Source of the DNA: Flavobacteriales bacterium
Lineage (GTDB): Bacteria > Bacteroidota > Bacteroidia > Flavobacteriales > BACL11
Assembly (NCBI GenBank): GCA_002710495.1
Contig: PAKE01000007.1
Span: 1 to 6,426 of the forward strand
Length of the DNA stretch: 6,426 nucleotides
Direction of reading: 5' to 3'
The notes under the pieces are model-generated. The model saw nothing but the letters and a program-made list of their open reading frames with translations, searched no databases and was not told the DNA's origin. Both the position numbers and the translations under genes were made by a program. Positions 1-6,312 of the stretch are shown here, in pieces. Position 1 is the first letter of the stretch. Every line of letters begins with the position of its first letter.

Positions 1-1044
1 TCTGAATTACCTTCTCGTATAAAAATAACTCCAACTAAATCAAAAGATGGAGAGCATATTGGTTATTGTGGTGTGACGACACCAATAGAAGATAAAACGC
101 CAGATGAGGTTCGTCCTAAAATTGATTTAATGACCAAGATTTTTTCCTGGGTAGTAATAATGAGATTACCTTTCTTATCGGCTACACTAGTTCCTATATT
201 TGTGGGAGCAGCTATTGCAAAATTTGCAGGATATTCGATAGAATGGGGTTGGCTTGCTCTTACCGCGCTAGGTGGATCTTTATTGCAGATTGGAACAAAT
301 ACTTCAAATGATTATTTTGATCATGTGAGTGGTACCGATGAGATAAACTATAACTATAGTAACGTGGGACTTAATGGTGGTGGACGTGGTATACAAATGG
401 GTCTTATTTCTGCTAAAGGGATGCTAAAGCTAGCGATTGTAACGTTCGGTCTAAGTGCTGTAGTCGGTATACCATTAATCCAAAAAGCTGGATTTCCTAT
501 TTTATGGTTAGGTTTGATTGGATTTCTTTCAGGGCTCTTTTATACTGCTCCACCTTTCAAATTTTCTGCTAGGAAAGGATTAGGTGAATTAATAATAGGG
601 TTAAATTTTGGTCCATTGATGGTCGCTGGGAGTGCTCTAGTGCAAACAGGAAAACTTCTACCGGAAGCTTTTTTGATCGGGATACCGATTGGCTTATTAA
701 TATCAGCAGTGGTTTATGTAAATGAATTTCCTGATCATGATAGCGATAAGCAAACAGGGAAAAATACATTAATTGTAGTACTAGGCCCAGAAAAAGCAAG
801 AGCTGGATATGTTTCACTAGTAGTTGGGGCATTTTTGAGTATTGTTGTTCTTGTATTAAGTGAAAAATTGCCAAAAGAAGCTTTGATTTCATTGTTAGCT
901 GCTTATTTTGGATTTAGAGCGATTCAAACTTTATATAAACACTATAATAGTAGATTATTGGAGCCTGCAAATTGGGGTACAATTATAATGCATAGTATCA
1001 CAGGTTTATTATTATTCATTGGATTATGGATTGCACCAGTCTAG
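1..1044 (+). CDS. menA: MenA-like UbiA-family prenyltransferase, 5' end possibly outside the window
   Basis: Integral membrane prenyltransferase that probably attaches an isoprenoid chain to 1,4-dihydroxy-2-naphthoate or a related quinone head group in menaquinone synthesis. Numbering from the GTG at 73 (323 aa), the first Asp-rich motif is N79-D-Y-F-D83...D89. The second is N217-E-F-P-D221-H-D-S-D225, followed by TGKNTL, the MenA-style Mg-diphosphate signature. FYTAPPFKF (156-164) and GEL...GPL...QTG (171-193) are also typical of MenA. About eight or nine hydrophobic helices are visible. The start is uncertain. GTG 73 has no well-spaced Shine-Dalgarno, ATG 130 (just before the first helix) has none either, and the frame is open to base 1 with protein-like residues (ending HIGYCG before the GTG). 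An N-terminal extension or fusion beginning upstream is therefore plausible, and the entry is drawn from base 1. The family call is firm; exact substrate and start are not. Confidence 0.82.
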   Translation, partial: SELPSRIKITPTKSKDGEHIGYCGVTTPIEDKTPDEVRPKIDLMTKIFSWVVIMRLPFLSATLVPIFVGAAIAKFAGYSIEWGWLALTALGGSLLQIGTNTSNDYFDHVSGTDEINYNYSNVGLNGGGRGIQMGLISAKGMLKLAIVTFGLSAVVGIPLIQKAGFPILWLGLIGFLSGLFYTAPPFKFSARKGLGELIIGLNFGPLMVAGSALVQTGKLLPEAFLIGIPIGLLISAVVYVNEFPDHDSDKQTGKNTLIVVLGPEKARAGYVSLVVGAFLSIVVLVLSEKLPKEALISLLAAYFGFRAIQTLYKHYNSRLLEPANWGTIIMHSITGLLLFIGLWIAPV

Positions 1045-1068
1045 TATTAGAAACCTCTCTATAAAATT

Positions 1069-1100
1069 AAATAAAAAGCCCCATTTGGGGCTTTTTATTT
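1069..1100 (+). terminator. Strong Rho-independent terminator after menA
   Basis: A perfect 14-bp stem (1069-1082 with 1087-1100) closes a 4-nt ATTT loop. Its core is AAAAAGCCCC/GGGGCTTTTT, giving a GC-rich top and a T-run on the + strand. The A-run on the left arm makes it usable in both directions. It starts 25 nt after the menA stop and isolates the SOS operon from menA transcription. Confidence 0.93.
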
Positions 1101-1127
1101 GGATTAAAGGTATTTTTTTAGTATAAT
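1099..1127 (+). promoter_or_regulatory. Sigma70-type promoter of the lexA operon
   Basis: A consensus -10 box TATAAT lies at 1122-1127. Seventeen nt upstream is a weak -35 candidate, TTGGAT (1099-1104, 3 of 6 matches to TTGACA), which overlaps the end of the terminator stem. Transcription would start near 1133-1135, inside the tandem repeat, leaving a leader of about 35 nt before the small ORF at 1170. The -10 is convincing; the -35 is tentative. Confidence 0.7.
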
Positions 1128-1150
1128 ACTTACGAGTAACTTACGAGTAA
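1128..1150. promoter_or_regulatory. Tandem 11-bp repeat, candidate LexA (SOS) operator
   Basis: CTTACGAGTAA occurs twice back to back (1129-1139 and 1140-1150). Each copy contains the interrupted palindrome TTAC-GA-GTAA (1130-1139 and 1141-1150). The repeats begin one base after the TATAAT box and cover the expected transcription start, where a repressor would block initiation. Because lexA lies in this operon and LexA usually autoregulates, LexA is the likely ligand. The half-sites match the TTAC-N3-GTAA motif that I recall being reported for Bdellovibrio LexA, with a spacer one base shorter. The 11-bp spacing is about one helical turn, so both copies face the same side of the DNA. Confidence 0.68.
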
Positions 1151-1169
1151 AATAAAAAGAGAGATTATT

Positions 1170-1322
1170 ATGAAATATTTTATAAAAAAGAAAAGTAAAC
1201 CAAAAGCATCTTTTGAAGTAATGCGTGCTGTATCGCGTTTAAATAACTATGCAAATAAGCAAGCGTCACAATCTGTCGTGTGGGATGGAAAAGCCGTTAC
1301 AAATTTATCTATTAGTTTATGA
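1170..1322 (+). CDS. Small basic protein of unknown function, first gene of the SOS operon (50 aa)
   Basis: I do not recognise this protein. It has a Lys-rich N-terminus (MKYFIKKKSKPK), a middle that could form a helix (SFEVMRAVSRLNNYANKQ), and a polar-to-hydrophobic tail ending VTNLSISL. No signal peptide or membrane segment is apparent. A purine-rich GAGAG at 1159-1163 sits six nt before the ATG and is a reasonable ribosome binding site. The TGA stop overlaps the lexA ATG in an ATGA arrangement (1319-1322). lexA has no visible Shine-Dalgarno of its own, which argues that this ORF is translated and that lexA translation is coupled to it. It is the first ORF after the putative operator, so it should be SOS-induced. 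It may be a functional SOS protein (a division inhibitor or RecA/mutasome accessory is only a guess) or a leader peptide that sets LexA output. Confidence 0.62.
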   Translation: MKYFIKKKSKPKASFEVMRAVSRLNNYANKQASQSVVWDGKAVTNLSISL

Positions 1323-1939
1323 ATAAAGCTCTGTCCCCAAAATTGAAAAAGTTTTTAGACTTTATTCAGAGATTCACATTAGTCAATGGTCAGTCTCCAT
1401 CCTATGAAGAAATCATGTCAACATTAGGCTTTGGATCATTAGGGACAGTAAATTGGTATGTAAAGACCCTAGAAGAAAAAGGTCATCTATCACGTATAAA
1501 AGGACCCAATGGTAAAAGAGCACTCATATTAAATCAAAATGAGACTCAGACAGCTACAATAGCTCGTTTGCCATTGTTGGGTTTAATAGCCGCAGGTGAA
1601 CCAATTGAAGCATTGGAAAATCCTGAAATGGTTGATGTCCCACCATCTTTACTACATCCAGATCATTATGTATTACAAGTTAAAGGTAATTCAATGATAG
1701 AAGAACAGATTCATGACGGTGATTTTATTGTTGCTAAAAAAACAAGCATTGCTCGTTCTGGACAAATTGTTGTTGCTATAATTAATGGAGAAGCCACTCT
1801 AAAGTGTTATGTCCCGAATAGTCATGGTATTGAGCTTCATCCTAGAAATCCAAAGTTTCCAATTATAACAGTTGATCCAACAGATGATTTTCGTATCAAT
1901 GGTGTCTTACTTTATTCTTTTAGAAACTATTTGAATTAG
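1319..1939 (+). CDS. lexA: LexA repressor, autoproteolytic SOS regulator
   Basis: SOS transcriptional repressor and S24-family self-cleaving serine protease of 206 aa, close to the usual length. The N-terminal winged helix-turn-helix spans about residues 5-70. G35-like residues aside, its key feature is the recognition helix at about 40-52 (SLGTVNWYVKTLEEKG region), nearer the S-x-x-TV pattern of Gram-positive LexA than E. coli SPNAAEEH. The cleavage site is A92-G93 within LIAAGEPIEA. The nucleophile is S125 in KGNSM and the general base is K162 in ATLKCY. The Ser-Lys distance of 37 residues equals that of E. coli LexA (S119/K156). RecA-stimulated cleavage should therefore be functional. The start ATG overlaps the stop of the preceding small ORF and lacks its own Shine-Dalgarno. 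The imuB-like gene follows after 11 nt. Being in the same operon as the mutasome genes, LexA probably represses itself and them through the tandem repeat at 1128-1150. Confidence 0.95.
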   Translation: MNKALSPKLKKFLDFIQRFTLVNGQSPSYEEIMSTLGFGSLGTVNWYVKTLEEKGHLSRIKGPNGKRALILNQNETQTATIARLPLLGLIAAGEPIEALENPEMVDVPPSLLHPDHYVLQVKGNSMIEEQIHDGDFIVAKKTSIARSGQIVVAIINGEATLKCYVPNSHGIELHPRNPKFPIITVDPTDDFRINGVLLYSFRNYLN

Positions 1940-1950
1940 GTAAAACATCA

Positions 1951-3123
1951 ATGAATGGAAGAGACGTTTTTCACATACGTCTTAGAGGTCTAGAGCTCCA
2001 GGCAGAGCAAATGATAGACCCAACGCTAAAAACACGCCCTGTCGCTATTCTTTCTTCTAATAGTCCTAATGGTACGATTATATCTATTTCTCCTGAGGCA
2101 AAAGAAGAAGGTTTATTAAAAGGCATGAAAGTATCTACAATACGAAAAATAAATCATGGTGTTCGATTGTTACCTTATAACAAATCACTTTATACAAAAA
2201 TAAATCATTACATATATAAAATAGTTTCTGATTTTACTCCAATTGTTGAACCAAAAAACATGGGAGAATTTTTCCTGGATATGCATGGTATGCGGTATCT
2301 TAAGGGTAATGTTCAAAATAACGGTCTATCAATTCTTAAGTCAATAAAAGAAAAAACAAATATGTTCGGTCAAGTTGGGATTAGTCAAAACAAACTTGTA
2401 AGTAGGACTATTACTTCTGTAGTACTCAATAAAATCCACGAGGTTAAAAATGGGTTTGAATCTGAATTTTTTTCCAGTTTAAATCCATTTGTCTTACCTA
2501 TTGTATCAGAAAAGTCAGTAAGCCGTTTAATTGAGTTCTTGTTGATAAAAAAGATTGAAAATATTCAATCGATGATGCTTCATAAAAAAGAGTTCCAAAT
2601 ATTATTTGGAGCCTATTCAACCCAACTTGAAAAAGAGTCTCATGGTAAAGATTTCTGCCCAGTTATACCTGTTAAAAAACAAGAAAGTATTCTTCGACAA
2701 ACTATATTACCAGAAGACACTAATAATTATGATGTTTTAAAAGGATTAGTAAAAGATTTAGCGGAACAAGTTGCTTTTGAGTTGAGAAAAAAGTGGCAGA
2801 TTTCGAATAAGGTGAAAATAGAGGTACATTATAGCGATGGGCGCTCAAGTAAAAAAACTGGAAAAATAAGTGAGATCGATGATTTCTCTGTAATTAAAGA
2901 TTGTTATACATTATTTGAAAAGGTAAATAAGAGACGAAATCGTATAAGATCAATTTTAATACAAGCTACGCATTTTACATCTTATGCCGAGCAAAAAACG
3001 ATGTTTGAAACCATCAATAGTAAGAATATGGATTTATCTAAGGCTATTGAAAGCGTACGTAAAAGATATGGCCTTCATTCGCTTCAAACTGCAAATATTT
3101 TTCAAGCATTAGGAAAAATATAA
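1951..3123 (+). CDS. imuB: ImuB-like, catalytically degenerate Y-family polymerase
   Basis: A 390-aa Y-family (DinB/UmuC superfamily) fold that seems to have lost polymerase activity. The first catalytic motif, HVDMD in Pol IV, reads H8-I-R10-L-R12, so the metal-binding Asp is Arg. The SIDEAYLD motif reads N103-M-G105-E106-F-F-L-D, so Asp is Gly while the adjacent Glu is kept. GISQNKLVSRTITS (143-156) matches the GIAPNKFLAKIAS segment of DinB, and RRNRIRSILIQATHF (328-342) matches the end of the little finger. Q348-K-T-M-F352 fits the loose Qxx(L/M)F clamp-binding pattern at the position seen in other Y-family proteins, followed by LSKAIESVRKRYG. This resembles ImuB, which binds the beta clamp and recruits DnaE2 without synthesising DNA. 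It is shorter than most ImuB proteins (around 500 aa) and nearer DinB length. No strong Shine-Dalgarno is visible. Its stop overlaps the dnaE2 start by one base (TAATG). Confidence 0.85.
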   Translation: MNGRDVFHIRLRGLELQAEQMIDPTLKTRPVAILSSNSPNGTIISISPEAKEEGLLKGMKVSTIRKINHGVRLLPYNKSLYTKINHYIYKIVSDFTPIVEPKNMGEFFLDMHGMRYLKGNVQNNGLSILKSIKEKTNMFGQVGISQNKLVSRTITSVVLNKIHEVKNGFESEFFSSLNPFVLPIVSEKSVSRLIEFLLIKKIENIQSMMLHKKEFQILFGAYSTQLEKESHGKDFCPVIPVKKQESILRQTILPEDTNNYDVLKGLVKDLAEQVAFELRKKWQISNKVKIEVHYSDGRSSKKTGKISEIDDFSVIKDCYTLFEKVNKRRNRIRSILIQATHFTSYAEQKTMFETINSKNMDLSKAIESVRKRYGLHSLQTANIFQALGKI

Positions 3124-6100
3124 TGTTCATTCATCTCAATACCCATTCTATTTATTCAAAGATGAATGGCCTTTTATCATTAAATGATTTAATAAAATTA
3201 TGTAAAAAATCATCTATGAAAAAAATAGCTTTAACAGATGTAAATGGTCTATGGGGTTTTATTCGTTTTGTTCAATCTGCTCGTAATTATGATATAGATC
3301 CTATCGCAGGATCAAATATAATTACAGCTATGGATGAAATAGTTATTTTAGTAGAAAATCAAAATGGCTATGAAAACCTTTGCCGAATTCTTTCAGATGT
3401 ACATAAAAATTTTAACCAGCCAATTGCTAACATTATTAAAAATAAATCAACTGGATTGTTTTTTATATCCTCGAATGAGTCAACATTAAAATCATTAAAA
3501 AAAGCGGTTCCAGATACTCATTTATTTATTGAATTAAGACCTGGTTTAGAGGAAATAGTAATTCAGAAGCTGAGTAAAAAATTAAAATTAGAGATAGTTG
3601 CTACAGGAGATGTTTACTTTAATTCACCTGATGACCACAATGCACATAAAATGCTTCGTTCTATTTATTACAATACAACAAAAAATAATCTGAAATTTTC
3701 TCAGTACAAGACATCAAAACATTGGTTCAGAACTGAGAAGCAAATGATTGACTTATTTCCGAACAGTTTAAATGCTTTAAATAATAGTTATTATCTAGCG
3801 GATAGATGTAAAACTGATTGGTCTTTTATTAATACTATTTTTCCAGGTTTATCATTAAAAGATACACATCGATCTAATAAAATTCTTAAAGAAAAAGTTT
3901 ATTTTGGCGCCAAAAAGAGGTATAAAGAATTAAACCAGTTAACATGTTCTCGAATTGAATACGAATTGGATCTTATTAACCAAAAAGGGTTTTCTCCTTA
4001 CTTTTTAATTGTAGAAGATATTATCAAGCAGACTAAATCCACTATTGGTAGGGGTTCTGCAGCAGCATCAGTTGTTAGTTATTGTCTTTTTATTACTCAG
4101 GTCGATCCGATTAGGCATACATTGCATTTTGAAAGGTTTATCCATTCAGAAAGAGAAGATATGCCCGATATTGATATTGATTTCCCATGGGATGAAAGAG
4201 AAAATATTCTGAATTATGTATTTAAAAAATATGGAGAAAAAAGAACTGCTATGGTTTCGAATCAAGTGTTCTTAAAGCCTAGATCTGCTATTCGTGAGGT
4301 CGGTAAAGTATATGGAATTTCAAATGAAGAAATTAATAATATAACAAAACGTATTGGTTGGTATAGGTCTCCTAAAAAATTAGAAGAATGGGTAAAAAGT
4401 GATCCAAAGTTTTCAAAATTAGATTTAGATGAAACAATAATCAGTATTTTACAAGAAAGTGAAAAGATTGTTGGAGTTTTTAGAAATTCATCGGTTCATC
4501 CAGGAGGAGTCGTAATTGTACCAGATGAAATTCAAAAATATGTTCCTGTGCTAAAAGCGACAAAAGGCGTCCAAATTGTTGAATGGGAAAAAGATCAAGT
4601 CGAAGATTCTGGTCTATTAAAAATTGATATTCTAGGCAATCGTAGTTTGTCAGTTGTCCGTGATACAATTAAACAGGTCAACTTTAATTATGGTGGATCT
4701 GAATCAGGGAATAAATATTTTAATTATCATTCTATTCAGCCAGTAGGAGATTTTAAGACTACTGAAATGATGAAAAAAGGTAGAACGATGGGTGTGTTTT
4801 ATATAGAGAGCCCTGCTACTCGACAGTTATTATCAAAATCAAGAATGGTCGATTTTGAACATATTGTGATTTACTCCTCTATTATCAGACCTGCTGCAAA
4901 TAGATTTACGAATATTATGCTAGCAAGGATACATGGCGAAGAATGGAATTTAGTCCATCCTGACTTAGAGTTTTTAAGAGAAAGTTATGGTATTATGGTT
5001 TATGAAGAGCAGGTCTCAATGGCTGTAATGAAGATGGCAGGTCTAAAATATAGTGAAGCTGAATTACTGCGAAAAACAATGAGTCGTAGTTCTATGGAGC
5101 ATTTAGTAGATCCTTGGAAAAAAAAATTCACCAATAATTCTGCTCGTAGAGGATATTCAGAAGAAGTGATTAAAAAAGTTTGGGAAATGATAGAATCTTT
5201 TGTTGGTTATTCTTTCTGCAAGCCTCATTCAGCTTCTTATGCAATGCTTTCTTTTACTTGTGGATATCTTAAAGCTCATTTTACTGCAGAGTTTTTAGCA
5301 TCAGTTATTTCAAATAGAGGAGGGTTCTATTCTTCTTATGCTTATATGAGTGAAGCAAGACGTTTTGGAATTAAAATTATTAAACCAAGTATAAACAAGA
5401 GCTATTATGAATGGAGAGGGTATAAAGATAAAATAATAATGGGTTTTATGAGTATTAAAAAACTTCAAAAAAAAGCAGTGAGCGTTATTTTAGATGAAAG
5501 AAAAGCTGGGCCTTTTGATTCTCTTGATAATTTTTTAATTAGGACAGAACTTGATTTAGCAGATGCAATGGTTCTTACCAATGCCGGTTGCTTTAATGAT
5601 TTAGCATTTGATCATACTCATCAAGAAATTGCATATAAAGTTGCAGGTTATTATCTCCAGAATACGAATAGAACTGTCTTATCTGGAACTCCTTTTAAAA
5701 ATCAAATAGTAAGTGAAGATCTGTTGAAACTTGAATTAGAATCTTTTGGATACCCTGTTTCGGTTCACCCAATTTCTGTATATAGACCTATTATGAGCCG
5801 TCGGATTATACATGCTAGAGATATTGCTTATCATTATGGGAAAATAATTTATTTAATGGGCATATGTATTACTCGAAAAGAATCTATCACTAAAAAATCT
5901 CAACCTATGCAATTCTTAACACTAGAAGATGAAACAGACATATACGAATGTGTTTTGTTTCCAGATACTTTTAAAGAGTTTGGAGATCTTCTAAATTGGG
6001 AAAAATTATTTATTATAAGAGGTCTTGTCGAAAAATCATTTGGAGTACATAGTATAACCATTCAAAAAATGGCAAGTATTAAGCAGTGGGTCAAACGATC

Positions 6101-6134
6101 GAGTCAGAACAATAGAATGAAGTATAATCAATAA
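3123..6134 (+). CDS. dnaE2: DnaE2-type error-prone DNA polymerase III alpha subunit
   Basis: C-family DNA polymerase of 1003 aa, a normal DnaE2 length, expected to perform SOS-induced mutagenic translesion synthesis with ImuB. Domains in order: PHP (about 1-230), palm with GRGSAAASVVSYC (309-321), fingers including HPGGVVIVPDE (459-469), GYSFCKPHSASYAMLS (695-710), a tandem helix-hairpin-helix region (about 775-830) and an OB fold (about 905-985). Catalytic aspartates are D351 and D353 in MPDIDIDF and D502 in LLKIDILG. KPRSAIREVGK (385-395) and IIRPAANRF (587-595) favour DnaE2 over the replicative DnaE. The PHP metal site is degraded: the HxH pair is N6/H8, the usual TDH is TDV40, GxE is GSN65 and DVH is DVY165, so no proofreading is expected. 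I see no Qxx(L/M)F clamp motif before the OB fold. The start overlaps the imuB stop; AGGA at 3111-3114 is its Shine-Dalgarno. Confidence 0.92.
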   Translation: MFIHLNTHSIYSKMNGLLSLNDLIKLCKKSSMKKIALTDVNGLWGFIRFVQSARNYDIDPIAGSNIITAMDEIVILVENQNGYENLCRILSDVHKNFNQPIANIIKNKSTGLFFISSNESTLKSLKKAVPDTHLFIELRPGLEEIVIQKLSKKLKLEIVATGDVYFNSPDDHNAHKMLRSIYYNTTKNNLKFSQYKTSKHWFRTEKQMIDLFPNSLNALNNSYYLADRCKTDWSFINTIFPGLSLKDTHRSNKILKEKVYFGAKKRYKELNQLTCSRIEYELDLINQKGFSPYFLIVEDIIKQTKSTIGRGSAAASVVSYCLFITQVDPIRHTLHFERFIHSEREDMPDIDIDFPWDERENILNYVFKKYGEKRTAMVSNQVFLKPRSAIREVGKVYGISNEEINNITKRIGWYRSPKKLEEWVKSDPKFSKLDLDETIISILQESEKIVGVFRNSSVHPGGVVIVPDEIQKYVPVLKATKGVQIVEWEKDQVEDSGLLKIDILGNRSLSVVRDTIKQVNFNYGGSESGNKYFNYHSIQPVGDFKTTEMMKKGRTMGVFYIESPATRQLLSKSRMVDFEHIVIYSSIIRPAANRFTNIMLARIHGEEWNLVHPDLEFLRESYGIMVYEEQVSMAVMKMAGLKYSEAELLRKTMSRSSMEHLVDPWKKKFTNNSARRGYSEEVIKKVWEMIESFVGYSFCKPHSASYAMLSFTCGYLKAHFTAEFLASVISNRGGFYSSYAYMSEARRFGIKIIKPSINKSYYEWRGYKDKIIMGFMSIKKLQKKAVSVILDERKAGPFDSLDNFLIRTELDLADAMVLTNAGCFNDLAFDHTHQEIAYKVAGYYLQNTNRTVLSGTPFKNQIVSEDLLKLELESFGYPVSVHPISVYRPIMSRRIIHARDIAYHYGKIIYLMGICITRKESITKKSQPMQFLTLEDETDIYECVLFPDTFKEFGDLLNWEKLFIIRGLVEKSFGVHSITIQKMASIKQWVKRSSQNNRMKYNQ

Positions 6135-6175
6135 TCTTTTCAAAACTTTATTTTGTAACTAATTAAATTAATTCG

Positions 6176-6304
6176 ATGTTAAAAGAACCGATCACATCAT
6201 ATTGTGCTTTTGTGACTTCTCTAGATGAAGGAGGTCTTCATTTAGAGAATGTCCAATATTTTATAAAATCAATATCTAAATATTTTTTAAGTTTAGATAA
6301 TTAA
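6176..6304 (+). CDS. Doubtful 42-aa ORF downstream of dnaE2
   Basis: An ATG-initiated frame encoding 42 residues (starts MLKEPITSYCAF, ends KYFLSLDN) between dnaE2 and the convergent gene. No Shine-Dalgarno precedes the ATG, only AT-rich sequence, and no family is recognised. Its middle overlaps the strong hairpin at 6214-6253, so the frame may be accidental within a structured RNA. Its stop overlaps that of the minus-strand gene (6301-6303). It is listed because it is the only open frame of note in this 160-nt stretch. Confidence 0.2.
   Translation: MLKEPITSYCAFVTSLDEGGLHLENVQYFIKSISKYFLSLDN
6214..6253 (+). other. Long near-perfect hairpin 3' of dnaE2 (terminator, mRNA-stability element or small RNA)
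   Basis: TTCTCTAGATGAAG (6217-6230) pairs with CTTCATTTAGAGAA (6236-6249): 14 consecutive pairs with a single G-U, closing a 5-nt GAGGT loop (6231-6235). GAC (6214-6216) and GTC (6251-6253) add three pairs after a one-base bulge at 6250. No clean T-run follows, only AATATTTTAT, so it is not a textbook Rho-independent terminator. The top of the stem plus the loop reads AAGGAGGT, a perfect Shine-Dalgarno-like sequence held in a hairpin. It most likely ends or protects the operon mRNA. Confidence 0.55.
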
Positions 6305-6312
6305 ACTAAAAA
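6285..6312. terminator. Weak AT-rich hairpin over the convergent stop codons
   Basis: AGTTTA (6290-6295) pairs with TAAACT (6302-6307) around a GATAAT loop. A TTTT/AAAA extension (6285-6288 with 6309-6312) follows after one A-A mismatch. The position between convergent genes and the A/T flanks would suit a bidirectional terminator, but the stem has only one G-C pair and could be chance in AT-rich DNA. Confidence 0.25.

Noticed and set aside
569..892. 107-codon antisense ORF inside menA
   Set aside because: It lies wholly within the clearly coding MenA-like frame, has a low-complexity Leu-rich translation and resembles no family; it is a shadow of the + strand gene.
1951..3123. Active DinB (Pol IV)
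   Set aside because: Overall length and the C-terminal region fit DinB, but two of the three catalytic acidic residues are Arg and Gly, so an active polymerase is unlikely; the dnaE2 neighbour supports ImuB.
4480..4668. 62-codon antisense ORF inside dnaE2
   Set aside because: It covers the highly conserved HPGG and LLKIDILG polymerase motifs on the opposite strand, so it is a by-product of coding constraint.
3123..6134. Replicative DnaE1
   Set aside because: The N-terminal HLNTHSIYS segment looks DnaE1-like, but the degraded PHP site, the KPRSAIREVGK and IIRPAANRF motifs, the length and the lexA-imuB context favour DnaE2.
6141..6155. CAAAA-CTTTA-TTTTG hairpin just after the dnaE2 stop
   Set aside because: A 5-bp stem with one G-C pair is too weak to call a terminator.
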